Below, piece by piece: positions 1-5,106 of a stretch of DNA of 5,106 nt (position 1 is the first letter of the stretch; each line of letters opens with the position of its first letter). Both the position numbers and the translations under genes were made by a program. The stretch spans positions 1 through 5,106 of the forward strand of contig JAIDJZ010000162.1 of assembly GCA_029051965.1 (NCBI GenBank), in the 5' to 3' direction. This DNA is from Paramuribaculum sp. (GTDB lineage: Bacteria > Bacteroidota > Bacteroidia > Bacteroidales > Muribaculaceae). The notes under the pieces were generated by a model that was not told where the DNA came from, searched no databases, and saw only the letters and a program-made list of their open reading frames with translations.

Positions 1-74
1 TTGAATTCTGATGTGCCGAAATTCGATTTCACACACTCCAATTCCACATGCAATCCTTCTTTCAAGTTTTTCAC
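1..74 (-). CDS. Possible 5' end of an AlbA_2/Schlafen-like putative DNA-binding protein (partial)
   Basis: One minus-strand frame is open from position 92 to the left edge and reads VKNLKEGLHVELECVKSNF followed by GTSEF. The pattern of a short amphipathic helix, then LKEG-x-H-V-E-(F/L)-(K/E) and a K a few residues later, resembles the N-terminus of AlbA_2 (divergent AAA-4, Schlafen-like) proteins, which usually continue with a YSAFANT motif; that part lies outside the window. No ATG exists in this frame: the first usable start is GTG at 74-72, and an in-frame TAA sits at 95-93. The gene may therefore use GTG, be a decayed remnant, or not be a gene at all. A competing plus-strand frame is open from 1 to a TAA at 94-96 but matches nothing I recognise. 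If real, this gene is divergent from the LRR gene, with the palindromic block in the shared intergenic region. The call rests on about 20 residues and is tentative. Confidence 0.3.
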   Translation of the reverse strand, partial: MKNLKEGLHVELECVKSNFGTSEF

Positions 75-109
75 TAATTGTGTGCTGATGTATTAAATTA
101 CCTTATCAT

Positions 110-202
110 CGCATCTCTCCGGCGCTTTTTGTCTTGTTCTTCAGTCACGTAGCTACGGCTACGCTCCTTCATCACAAGACAAAAATCACTCAGAGATATG
201 CG
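110..202. repeat. Imperfect ~93-bp palindrome, REP/MITE-like candidate
   Basis: The two ends are inverted copies. CGCAT (110-114) and CTCT (115-118) face AGAG (192-195) and ATGCG (198-202), with a 2-nt bulge. Inside, TTTTTGTCTTGT (126-137) pairs perfectly over 12 bp with ACAAGACAAAAA (174-185). At the centre, CGTAGC (148-153) and GCTACG (158-163) form a third stem around TACG. The result is a long cruciform or hairpin with an unpaired stretch between each stem. It lies in an intergenic region, codes for nothing recognisable, and has the form of a dispersed palindromic element (REP-like or a very small MITE). No clear target-site duplication is visible. Whether it is repeated in the genome cannot be judged from one copy. 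The palindrome itself is certain; its class is inferred. Confidence 0.65.
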
Positions 203-203
203 A

Positions 204-227
204 CCCCAGCATTAACAAATATTGGGG
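204..227. other. Small hairpin between two larger palindromes
   Basis: CCCCA (204-208) pairs with TGGGG (223-227). A symmetric 2x2 internal loop and a short ATT/AAT stem closed by AACA lie inside. It starts one base after the large palindrome ends and 14 bases before the next hairpin, so it may be the middle unit of a composite element spanning 110-298. Alone, a 5-bp stem would be unremarkable. Confidence 0.35.
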
Positions 228-241
228 AACCGGCTCTAAAT

Positions 242-298
242 CAGCAGCTGCCCTCTTTCGGTTTTATTCCGGAGGAGGGCAGCTGTTGTAAAAAAAAA
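242..298. repeat. 20-bp-arm hairpin followed by A9
   Basis: The 5' arm at 242-261 and the 3' arm at 269-288 pair at all 20 positions if three G-U wobbles are allowed, closing on a 7-nt TTTTATT loop. The core CAGCTGCCCTC / GAGGGCAGCTG is perfect. T289 and nine A's (290-298) follow. On the plus strand this is not a terminator, because A's rather than T's follow the stem; on the minus strand the T-run would come before the stem, which is also wrong for a terminator. A structured RNA element or a mobile palindromic repeat fits better. It ends about 160 bp before the LRR gene start. Confidence 0.6.
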
Positions 299-455
299 TG
301 TCTGGTCGGAGATCCGGCATCAGTAAAGGGTTTTGGCGCAGGGGAGTGGTCTGTCGGAAGCCATGCTGTGAAAAAAATTAAGGTAATTCAAAAACCATTT
401 TTCGATCGGTGATGTTTACATTACAGATTTTACAAACACACCCAACTATTTAGTT
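299..455. other. Upstream region of the LRR gene, nothing recognised
   Basis: No TAnnTTTG-type -7 element with a suitably placed -33 partner, no Shine-Dalgarno sequence and no known riboswitch core was found. The last ~90 bases are AT-rich, as expected for a Bacteroidetes promoter and leader, and contain a minor AAAAA-CCA-TTTTT hairpin. The promoter of the LRR gene probably lies here or within the palindromic block upstream, but I cannot place it. Confidence 0.4.
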
Positions 456-1514
456 ATGAAAAAGGTTTTTTTAATGATTACGCTCATGTTAGGATGCATG
501 ACCGTTTTCGCTCAGAAGATTGACAAGAACGAGGCTAAACAGTTAAAGGCTTTTCTTTCTCAGCCTGCTGAAAAGGATGCCACAAATGCCGCCGCTCTTA
601 AAGTTACCGACCTCAATAATATTGCCGGAATCGAAGGTGTCAAAGTTGAAAACGGCCATGTCACCTCGATCGAATGGGGCGACAAGCATCTTGCCGGAAC
701 TCTTGATGTCTCGGGCTTCACGGCCCTTAAGAAACTGGATGTTTCCCGTAATAAACTGACCGGCCTTGATGCTTCCGGCTCAACGGCATTGTCTGAACTG
801 AACGCTTCGAGAAATCAGCTCGCTTCGGCTGACGTAAGCGGATGTAGCTCGCTCTACAAGCTTTCGCTCAACCGCAACCGAATGACCGAGATTGAACTCG
901 GCGATCTCCCTCTGATTGAAAACATCAACGTGGCCAACAACTATTTCGTCAGCCTTGATGTTTCGAACTCGGCGACCCTCAAGACCCTCAACTGCCAGGG
1001 CAACCATCTTGAAAATCTGACAGTTTCCGGTTGTCAGGCACTTAAGAATCTTTATTGCGGCTACAACAAGCTGACCAGTCTCAACCTGATGGGAGTCGCA
1101 GCGCTTCAGAATCTTAATGTCGATGACAATGAAATCAAGACAATGATTGTTTCCGGTCTTCCCAGTCTTGCCACATTTGTCTGCAGCGACAACAGGATGA
1201 CATCTCTCGGAGTCCGCAACTGCAACAATCTTCTTGACCTCGTCTGCTCCTACAATGACCTGACGACCCTCAGTGTCGAAGGCTGCACCAATCTGACATT
1301 CGTCGACTGCTCCTACAACGACCTGACAACACTGACTCTCTCGAATCAGACTTTCCTCCAGCGTCTGCTCTGCAACAACAACCAGCTCAACACAGTTGAT
1401 GTTTCATTCGATTCGGCTCTGACCTATATCAACTGCCGCTACAACATGATTACAGACTTCCGCACAATCGGATGCGACAATCTGAGAATGGTTGCATGTC
1501 AGTGGAATTTCTAA
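456..1514 (+). CDS. Secreted leucine-rich-repeat protein (Bacteroidetes 21-residue type)
   Basis: 352 residues. A signal peptide covers residues 1-19 or so: MKK, a hydrophobic core, then VFA|QK, a typical Bacteroidetes signal peptidase I site. LMLGC at 10-14 resembles a lipobox but has Met at -3, so a lipoprotein is less likely. Residues 21-78 form an N-cap-like segment; GVKVENGHVTSIEWGDKHLA recalls the LRRNT layout (GV.. G.VT.. .L.G.L) of other LRR proteins. From residue 79 come 13 LRR units, the first of 22 and the next twelve of exactly 21 residues, on the pattern LTSLDVSGC-x-x-L-x-x-L-x-C-x-x-N. Asn recurs every 21 residues from N99 to N351, and Cys occupies the same register at 180, 201 and 243-348. 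There is no C-terminal cap, T9SS sorting domain, membrane anchor or enzyme domain. Such proteins usually mediate protein-protein or host-surface contacts; the partner here is unknown. The ATG at 456 is chosen because it gives the signal peptide. The gene is followed by its own terminator. Confidence 0.93.
   Translation: MKKVFLMITLMLGCMTVFAQKIDKNEAKQLKAFLSQPAEKDATNAAALKVTDLNNIAGIEGVKVENGHVTSIEWGDKHLAGTLDVSGFTALKKLDVSRNKLTGLDASGSTALSELNASRNQLASADVSGCSSLYKLSLNRNRMTEIELGDLPLIENINVANNYFVSLDVSNSATLKTLNCQGNHLENLTVSGCQALKNLYCGYNKLTSLNLMGVAALQNLNVDDNEIKTMIVSGLPSLATFVCSDNRMTSLGVRNCNNLLDLVCSYNDLTTLSVEGCTNLTFVDCSYNDLTTLTLSNQTFLQRLLCNNNQLNTVDVSFDSALTYINCRYNMITDFRTIGCDNLRMVACQWNF
690..1511 (+). repeat. Thirteen tandem ~63-bp LRR-coding units
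   Basis: The DNA coding for residues 79-352 is a tandem array with a 63-bp period (the first unit is 66 bp). Most units have diverged at DNA level, but neighbouring ones still share blocks. The 26 bases from 1245 and the 26 bases from 1308, exactly 63 bp apart, differ at only three positions, which suggests fairly recent unit duplication near the 3' end. The array ends at the stop codon. Confidence 0.8.
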
Positions 1515-1561
1515 TGAGACTTCTGAGTATCATACTAAATATGTGATATGATCTATTTCCG

Positions 1562-1593
1562 GACCCCGCCGTTGAGGCGGGGTCTTTTCGTTT
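1562..1593 (+). terminator. Rho-independent terminator of the LRR gene
   Basis: GACCCCGCC (1562-1570) and GGCGGGGTC (1576-1584) form a perfect 9-bp GC-rich stem around a GTTGA loop, followed by TTTTCGTTT. It lies 47 bp past the LRR stop codon and upstream of the lepA promoter, so it separates the two transcription units. Confidence 0.92.
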
Positions 1594-1607
1594 GAATGTG
1601 CCGGAGC

Positions 1608-1628
1608 GCCGACTCGGTGCCGACTCGG
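1608..1628. promoter_or_regulatory. Tandem palindromic repeats upstream of the lepA promoter, operator-like
   Basis: GCCGACTCGG occurs at 1608-1617 and again at 1619-1628, an 11-bp period or about one helical turn. Each copy contains the odd-centred palindrome CCGA-C-TCGG. The second copy ends 9 bp before the -33 element of the lepA promoter, a plausible site for a dimeric regulator bound twice on one DNA face. No known regulator is recognised, and an accidental GC-rich repeat is possible. Confidence 0.35.
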
Positions 1629-1637
1629 AGGACGGCT

Positions 1638-1670
1638 GTTGGCTATGTGGGAAAAAATCAGTAAATTTGC
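1638..1670 (+). promoter_or_regulatory. Bacteroidetes-type promoter of lepA
   Basis: TAAATTTGC at 1662-1670 matches the Bacteroidetes primary-sigma -7 consensus TAnnTTTGC completely. GTTG at 1638-1641 matches the -33 element TTTG at three of four positions, with a 20-bp spacer, within the usual 19-21. Transcription would start at about 1675-1680, leaving an AT-rich leader of roughly 35-40 nt before the lepA ATG. This is the only well-formed promoter seen in the window. Confidence 0.75.
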
Positions 1671-1715
1671 AGACTGAATCCACTCCCTCGATTAAATAAA
1701 AAACATCGCGACTGA

Positions 1716-3503
1716 ATGAAAAATATAAGAAACTTTTGTATCATAGCCCATATTGACCACGGTAAGAGTACACTTGCAGACCGTCTGCTTGAATACACCA
1801 ACACCGTCGGAGGAAAGGACATGCAGGCTCAGGTCCTTGATGACATGGACCTCGAACGTGAGCGTGGAATCACAATCAAAAGCCATGCGATCCAGATGGA
1901 CTACAATTACAAGGGCGAGCGCTACGAGCTGAATCTGATTGACACTCCGGGACACGTCGATTTCTCCTATGAGGTCTCGAGATCGATCGCAGCCTGTGAG
2001 GGCGCACTTCTCATTGTCGATGCCTCGCAGGGAATCCAGGCCCAGACGATCTCGAATCTATATATGGCGATCGAGCATGATCTTGAGATTATCCCTGTGA
2101 TCAACAAATGCGATCTTGACAGTGCCAAACCGGAAGAGGTCGAGGATCAGATTGTCGATCTGCTGGGATGTGACCATGAGTCGATCATCCGGGCGAGCGG
2201 AAAGACAGGCATGGGTGTGGAATCTATTCTCGATGCGATCATTGAGCGGATTCCTGCTCCGCAGGGCGATCCCGAAGCTCCTCTGCAGGCTCTGATTTTC
2301 GATTCGGTTTTCAATCCTTTCCGCGGCATCATTGCCTATTTCAAGATTGTCAACGGAAAGATCCGCAAAAATGACTTCGTGAAATTCGTATCGACCGGCA
2401 AGGAATACCATGCTGATGAGATCGGCGTGCTGAAACTCGACATGATCCCTAAAGAGGAGCTCTCTGCCGGAACTGTCGGCTATATCATTTCCGGAATCAA
2501 AACCTCGAAAGAAGTCAAGGTCGGTGACACGATTACCCACGTCGGACGCCCGTGCGACAAGGCGATCGAAGGCTTCGAGGAGGTCAAGCCGATGGTGTTT
2601 GCCGGAGTCTATCCGATCGAAACCGAGGATTTTGAAAACCTGCGTGCCTCCCTCGAGAAGCTGCAGCTCAACGACGCTTCGCTGACATTCCAGCCCGAAT
2701 CGTCGATGGCGCTCGGATTCGGTTTCCGTTGCGGATTCCTCGGTCTTCTCCACATGGAGATCATCCAGGAGCGTCTCGGACGCGAGTTTGACATGGATGT
2801 CATCACGACAGTCCCCAACGTTTCCTATCGTGTCTATGATAAACACGGGAAGATGACGGAGGTCCACAATCCGTCGGGGCTGCCTGACATCACTCTGATC
2901 GACCACATCGAGGAACCCTACATCAGAGCCTCTGTGATCACGGCCGCCGATTATATCGGTCCGATCATGACGCTTTGTCTCGGCAAGCGCGGAGAGCTGG
3001 TCAAGCAGGAGTATATTTCCGGAAACCGAATGGAAATGATTTTCGACATGCCGCTCGGGGAAATCGTGATAGACTTCTACGACAAGCTTAAGAGCATATC
3101 GAAAGGCTATGCTTCGTTTGACTATCATCTCCATGACTTCCGCGAGTCGAAGCTCGTCAAGCTTGACATTCTTCTCAACGGTGAGAGCGTCGACGCCCTT
3201 TCGACTCTGACTCATGTCGACAATGCGGTCACTTTCGGACGCCGAATGTGTGAGAAGCTCAAAGAGCTTATTCCGCGCCAGCAGTTCGACATCGCTATTC
3301 AGGCAGCCATCGGCGCGAAGATCATCGCACGCGAAACGATCAAGGCTGTCCGCAAGGATGTGACCGCAAAGTGTTATGGCGGTGATATTTCGCGTAAGCG
3401 TAAACTTCTTGAAAAACAGAAAAAAGGTAAGAAGCGCATGAAGCAGATCGGCTCCGTCGAGGTGCCGCAGAAAGCATTTCTTGCCGTGCTCAAACTCGAT
3501 TGA
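1716..3503 (+). CDS. lepA: Elongation factor 4 (LepA), ribosome-associated translational GTPase
   Basis: 595 residues, the usual LepA length, starting with the typical [19 protein letters not shown]. LepA binds ribosomes and hydrolyses GTP; it has been described as a back-translocase and as a factor in initiation and 30S assembly, and it moves between membrane and cytoplasm with ionic conditions. The G motifs are all present: P-loop AHIDHGKST (11-19), RGITI (50-54), DTPGH with catalytic His80 (76-80), NKCD (130-133) and SGK (161-163). A domain II beta-barrel (about 190-280) and EF-G-like domains follow, including [14 protein letters not shown] (335-348). The LepA-specific C-terminal domain carries the basic [20 protein letters not shown] segment (553-572). 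No frameshift or missing motif is seen. The start is set by the family N-terminus and lies about 40 nt downstream of the predicted transcription start; there is no Shine-Dalgarno, as is normal in this phylum. nhaA follows 225 bp downstream on the same strand. Confidence 0.98.
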   Translation: MKNIRNFCIIAHIDHGKSTLADRLLEYTNTVGGKDMQAQVLDDMDLERERGITIKSHAIQMDYNYKGERYELNLIDTPGHVDFSYEVSRSIAACEGALLIVDASQGIQAQTISNLYMAIEHDLEIIPVINKCDLDSAKPEEVEDQIVDLLGCDHESIIRASGKTGMGVESILDAIIERIPAPQGDPEAPLQALIFDSVFNPFRGIIAYFKIVNGKIRKNDFVKFVSTGKEYHADEIGVLKLDMIPKEELSAGTVGYIISGIKTSKEVKVGDTITHVGRPCDKAIEGFEEVKPMVFAGVYPIETEDFENLRASLEKLQLNDASLTFQPESSMALGFGFRCGFLGLLHMEIIQERLGREFDMDVITTVPNVSYRVYDKHGKMTEVHNPSGLPDITLIDHIEEPYIRASVITAADYIGPIMTLCLGKRGELVKQEYISGNRMEMIFDMPLGEIVIDFYDKLKSISKGYASFDYHLHDFRESKLVKLDILLNGESVDALSTLTHVDNAVTFGRRMCEKLKELIPRQQFDIAIQAAIGAKIIARETIKAVRKDVTAKCYGGDISRKRKLLEKQKKGKKRMKQIGSVEVPQKAFLAVLKLD

Positions 3504-3509
3504 TCATGC

Positions 3510-3526
3510 TGCGGCGCGGTGCCGCA
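3510..3526 (+). other. GC-rich hairpin just after lepA, weak or leaky terminator at best
   Basis: TGCGGC (3510-3515) and GCCGCA (3521-3526) form a 6-bp stem around GCGGT, six bases past the lepA stop. What follows is ACCTATTTG, not a T-run, so efficient intrinsic termination is unlikely and read-through into nhaA is plausible. It could instead be a 3'-end stabilising or processing hairpin. Confidence 0.35.
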
Positions 3527-3581
3527 ACCTATTTGTGAGCTGAAGCGTTAGATAACTGAAGAGATCTGTGATATCCTGTAG

Positions 3582-3668
3582 GGGAGCGTTGCCGGTTGGG
3601 CGCTCTCGGGGGTATCCGCTTCGGCAGGCGCGCTCTCGGTCTCTGCTATTGTGTAGCGGGGCGGATAT
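3582..3668 (+). promoter_or_regulatory. Potential structured 5' leader of nhaA
   Basis: This GC-rich non-coding stretch holds several complementary segments. GGGAGCG (3582-3588) can pair over 7 bp (one G-U) with CGCTCTC at 3601-3607 or with an identical CGCTCTC at 3631-3637; the two pairings exclude each other. The copies belong to a 10-bp direct repeat, GCGCTCTCGG, 30 bp apart. Further on, GTATCCGC (3612-3619) pairs with GCGGATAT (3661-3668), enclosing the hairpin CTGCTA/TAGCGG (3643-3659). Cation-sensing riboswitches (nhaA-I and nhaA-II motifs) are known upstream of nhaA in other bacteria; I cannot match this sequence to their consensus. It is a structural suggestion only, without comparative support. 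No good promoter is visible in the lepA-nhaA gap. Confidence 0.3.
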
Positions 3669-3728
3669 GCTGTGCCGGTTATTACGTCGTGAAGACTCCA
3701 GCCGGATACATCCAACATTTCAACTATT

Positions 3729-5106
3729 ATGTCAGAAAATACACTTAACAAAAATTCAAAACAGTCAGGATCGGAAGAACGCAATCGCCATGACACTCGT
3801 GGCTCAGAAGCCTTTTTTGCCGCGCGTCAGGCGCTGCGTCGTCATGCCAGCGGGGGTAACATCCTGATATTTGCGACTATCCTTGCGCTGATCGTAGCGA
3901 ATATTCCGGGTATTAATGCGACTTACTTCGAGTTCTGGAATCAGCCGGTGCGCCTTCAGATCGGTGACTTTAATCTCTTCAGCCATTCCGGAGAGCCGAT
4001 GACGATGCTTCAGTTCATCAACGATGCTCTGATGGCGATCTTTTTCTTTACGATCGGTCTGGAGATCAAGCGAGAAGTCCTTGTCGGAGAACTGTCGTCG
4101 TTCCGGCAGGCGCTCCTGCCCATTATGGGGGCGATCGGAGGAATGATTGTTCCGGTCTCGATCTTCTTCTTTATGAGCCGCGGCACAGACTACACAGCCG
4201 GAACGGCCATTCCGATGGCAACGGATATTGCCTTTTCGCTCGGTGTGCTTGCCATGCTCGGATCAAGAGTCCCGTTGTCGCTTAAAATATTTCTGACAAC
4301 GCTTGCGGTTGTCGACGACATCGGCGGTATCATTGTGATCGCCGTGTTCTACAGCACTCACATTGACTTCATGTCACTCGTCTACGGACTTCTGCTTCTT
4401 GGGGTGCTTCAGCTCGGCTCCGTGCTCCATCTCAAGAGCAAGATTTTCTATCTCGGAATCGGAGGTCTGGTCTGGTTTCTCTTTCTCAATTCGGGAGTCC
4501 ACCCGACGATTGCCGGAGTGCTTGTCGCTTTCTGCATACCGGCCACGCCTGTATTCGCTCCGAAACGTTATATAAAGACAATACGCAGGGCTATTTCGAA
4601 TTTCAATCAGGATGACGATGAGAGCCTTTCGCGAAAGTCGATCCTCGACAAGCAGCAGATGAACTGGCTGAAGGAGATCGAGTCGGCTTCCGACAAGGTG
4701 ATTTCTCCGTTGCAGGAACTTGAAGACTCGCTCCACGCCGTAGTCAACAACTTCATAATTCCGCTATTTGCTTTCGCCAATGCCGGCATATTTCTTCTTG
4801 ACATCGAGCCGTCGACGATTTTTGAAGGACTCAGCCTTGCGATAATCATTGGTCTTGTTGCGGGTAAATTCCTCGGGATCTTCTGCTTCTCGTGGCTGAC
4901 AGTCATGTTGAAGCTTGCTCCTATGCCTGAGCGCGCCAACTGGAAGATGCTGGCTTCGATCTCGGTGCTCGGAGGAATCGGTTTCACAGTCTCGCTTTTC
5001 ATTGCCAATCTCTCGTTCGGAGGGGGAGCGGAAGCGCTTCTCAATCATGCCAAGATCGGAATTGTCGTAGGCTCGTTGCTTTCAGGCGTGCTCGGATATC
5101 TGTGTC
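3729..5106 (+). CDS. nhaA: Na+/H+ antiporter NhaA, 3' end cut by the window edge
   Basis: 459 complete codons without a stop. NhaA is an inner-membrane antiporter exchanging about two H+ for one Na+ or Li+, for sodium and pH homeostasis. After a polar N-terminal tail (1-40), TM1 begins at about GG42-43. INDALMAIFFFTIGLEIKRE (97-116) is a hallmark, followed by ATDIAFSLG with D166 (E. coli D133), AVVDDIGG with the ion-binding pair D196/D197 (E. coli D163/D164), AGKFLG with K380 (E. coli K300), and GGIGFTVSLFIA (415-426). All key residues are present. The loop before TM9 (about 278-336) is long and charged, some 25-30 residues longer than in E. coli (388 aa total). The ATG at 3729 is the only start possible: an in-frame TGA lies at 3690-3692 and no ATG, GTG or TTG occurs between the start and TM1. 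Only a short C-terminus should be missing. It probably depends on lepA read-through or an unrecognised promoter in the 225-bp gap. Confidence 0.97.
   Translation, partial: MSENTLNKNSKQSGSEERNRHDTRGSEAFFAARQALRRHASGGNILIFATILALIVANIPGINATYFEFWNQPVRLQIGDFNLFSHSGEPMTMLQFINDALMAIFFFTIGLEIKREVLVGELSSFRQALLPIMGAIGGMIVPVSIFFFMSRGTDYTAGTAIPMATDIAFSLGVLAMLGSRVPLSLKIFLTTLAVVDDIGGIIVIAVFYSTHIDFMSLVYGLLLLGVLQLGSVLHLKSKIFYLGIGGLVWFLFLNSGVHPTIAGVLVAFCIPATPVFAPKRYIKTIRRAISNFNQDDDESLSRKSILDKQQMNWLKEIESASDKVISPLQELEDSLHAVVNNFIIPLFAFANAGIFLLDIEPSTIFEGLSLAIIIGLVAGKFLGIFCFSWLTVMLKLAPMPERANWKMLASISVLGGIGFTVSLFIANLSFGGGAEALLNHAKIGIVVGSLLSGVLGYLC

Noticed and set aside
242..298. Hairpin 242-288 as an intrinsic terminator
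   Set aside because: On the plus strand A's follow the stem, and on the minus strand the T-run precedes it. Neither orientation gives stem followed by T's.
134..412. 92-codon plus-strand open frame in the first intergenic region
   Set aside because: It runs through both arms of two hairpins and the A-tract, has no family resemblance and no start context, and ends just before the LRR gene. It reads as chance coding over a repeat.
485..500. Lipobox-like LMLGC in the LRR signal peptide
   Set aside because: Met at -3 is a poor lipobox residue, and a better signal peptidase I site (VFA|QK) follows within a few residues.
1529..1552. ATCATA/TATGAT inverted repeat after the LRR stop codon
   Set aside because: It is only 6 AT-rich base pairs with a 12-nt loop; the strong terminator directly downstream explains this region.
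1605..1628. Minus strand contains GGCACCGAGTCGG, as in the last hairpin of the SpCas9 tracrRNA
   Set aside because: The match is a by-product of the two tandem palindromic repeats. No anti-repeat, CRISPR array or cas gene is present, so it is coincidence.
2058..3215. 385-codon minus-strand open frame inside lepA
   Set aside because: It is entirely antisense to an intact, fully recognisable lepA. Its Asp/Arg/Glu/Leu-rich translation is what codon bias of the sense gene produces on the opposite strand.
3548..3867. Open frames on both strands across the lepA-nhaA gap
   Set aside because: Both overlap the 5' end of nhaA, have biased unrecognisable composition and cover the self-complementary leader.
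4374..5048. Several minus-strand frames inside nhaA
   Set aside because: All are antisense to an intact nhaA with every key residue and show no domain of their own.

Overview
The window looks like chromosomal DNA from a gut-type Bacteroidales bacterium, most likely of the Muribaculaceae (S24-7) kind. Three things point there. A perfect Bacteroidetes-type -7 element (TAnnTTTGC) lies upstream of lepA. No clear Shine-Dalgarno sequence precedes any of the three main genes. The secreted leucine-rich-repeat protein uses the 21-residue repeat typical of Bacteroidetes. The family-level placement is an inference.

Layout. Positions 1-74 (minus strand) may hold the 5' end of a gene leaving the window on the left, with weak similarity to AlbA_2/Schlafen-type regulators. 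Positions 75-455 are non-coding and palindrome-rich: a ~93-bp imperfect palindrome (110-202), a small hairpin (204-227) and a 20-bp-arm hairpin followed by nine A's (242-298). Positions 456-1514 encode a secreted LRR protein whose repeat register is unbroken for 13 units up to the last residue. A strong rho-independent terminator follows at 1562-1593. The lepA promoter (1638-1670) lies behind two tandem palindromic 9-mers 11 bp apart. lepA (elongation factor 4) is intact at 1716-3503. A 225-bp GC-rich gap then carries a weak hairpin and a potentially structured leader with two mutually exclusive pairings. nhaA (Na+/H+ antiporter) starts at 3729 and runs off the right edge, with nearly all of the protein present.

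How the genes relate. The LRR gene is a separate transcription unit, closed by its own terminator. lepA and nhaA share a strand, and no strong terminator is visible between them. They may be partly co-transcribed, with the leader tuning nhaA; both LepA and NhaA are linked in other bacteria to ionic stress. The LRR protein is probably exported and may act in surface or protein-protein contacts, but its partner is unknown.

No clearly new multi-gene system is visible. The observations most worth a second look are the palindromic block at 110-298, the tandem operator-like repeats before lepA, the nhaA leader, and the regular asparagine and cysteine ladders in the LRR protein.
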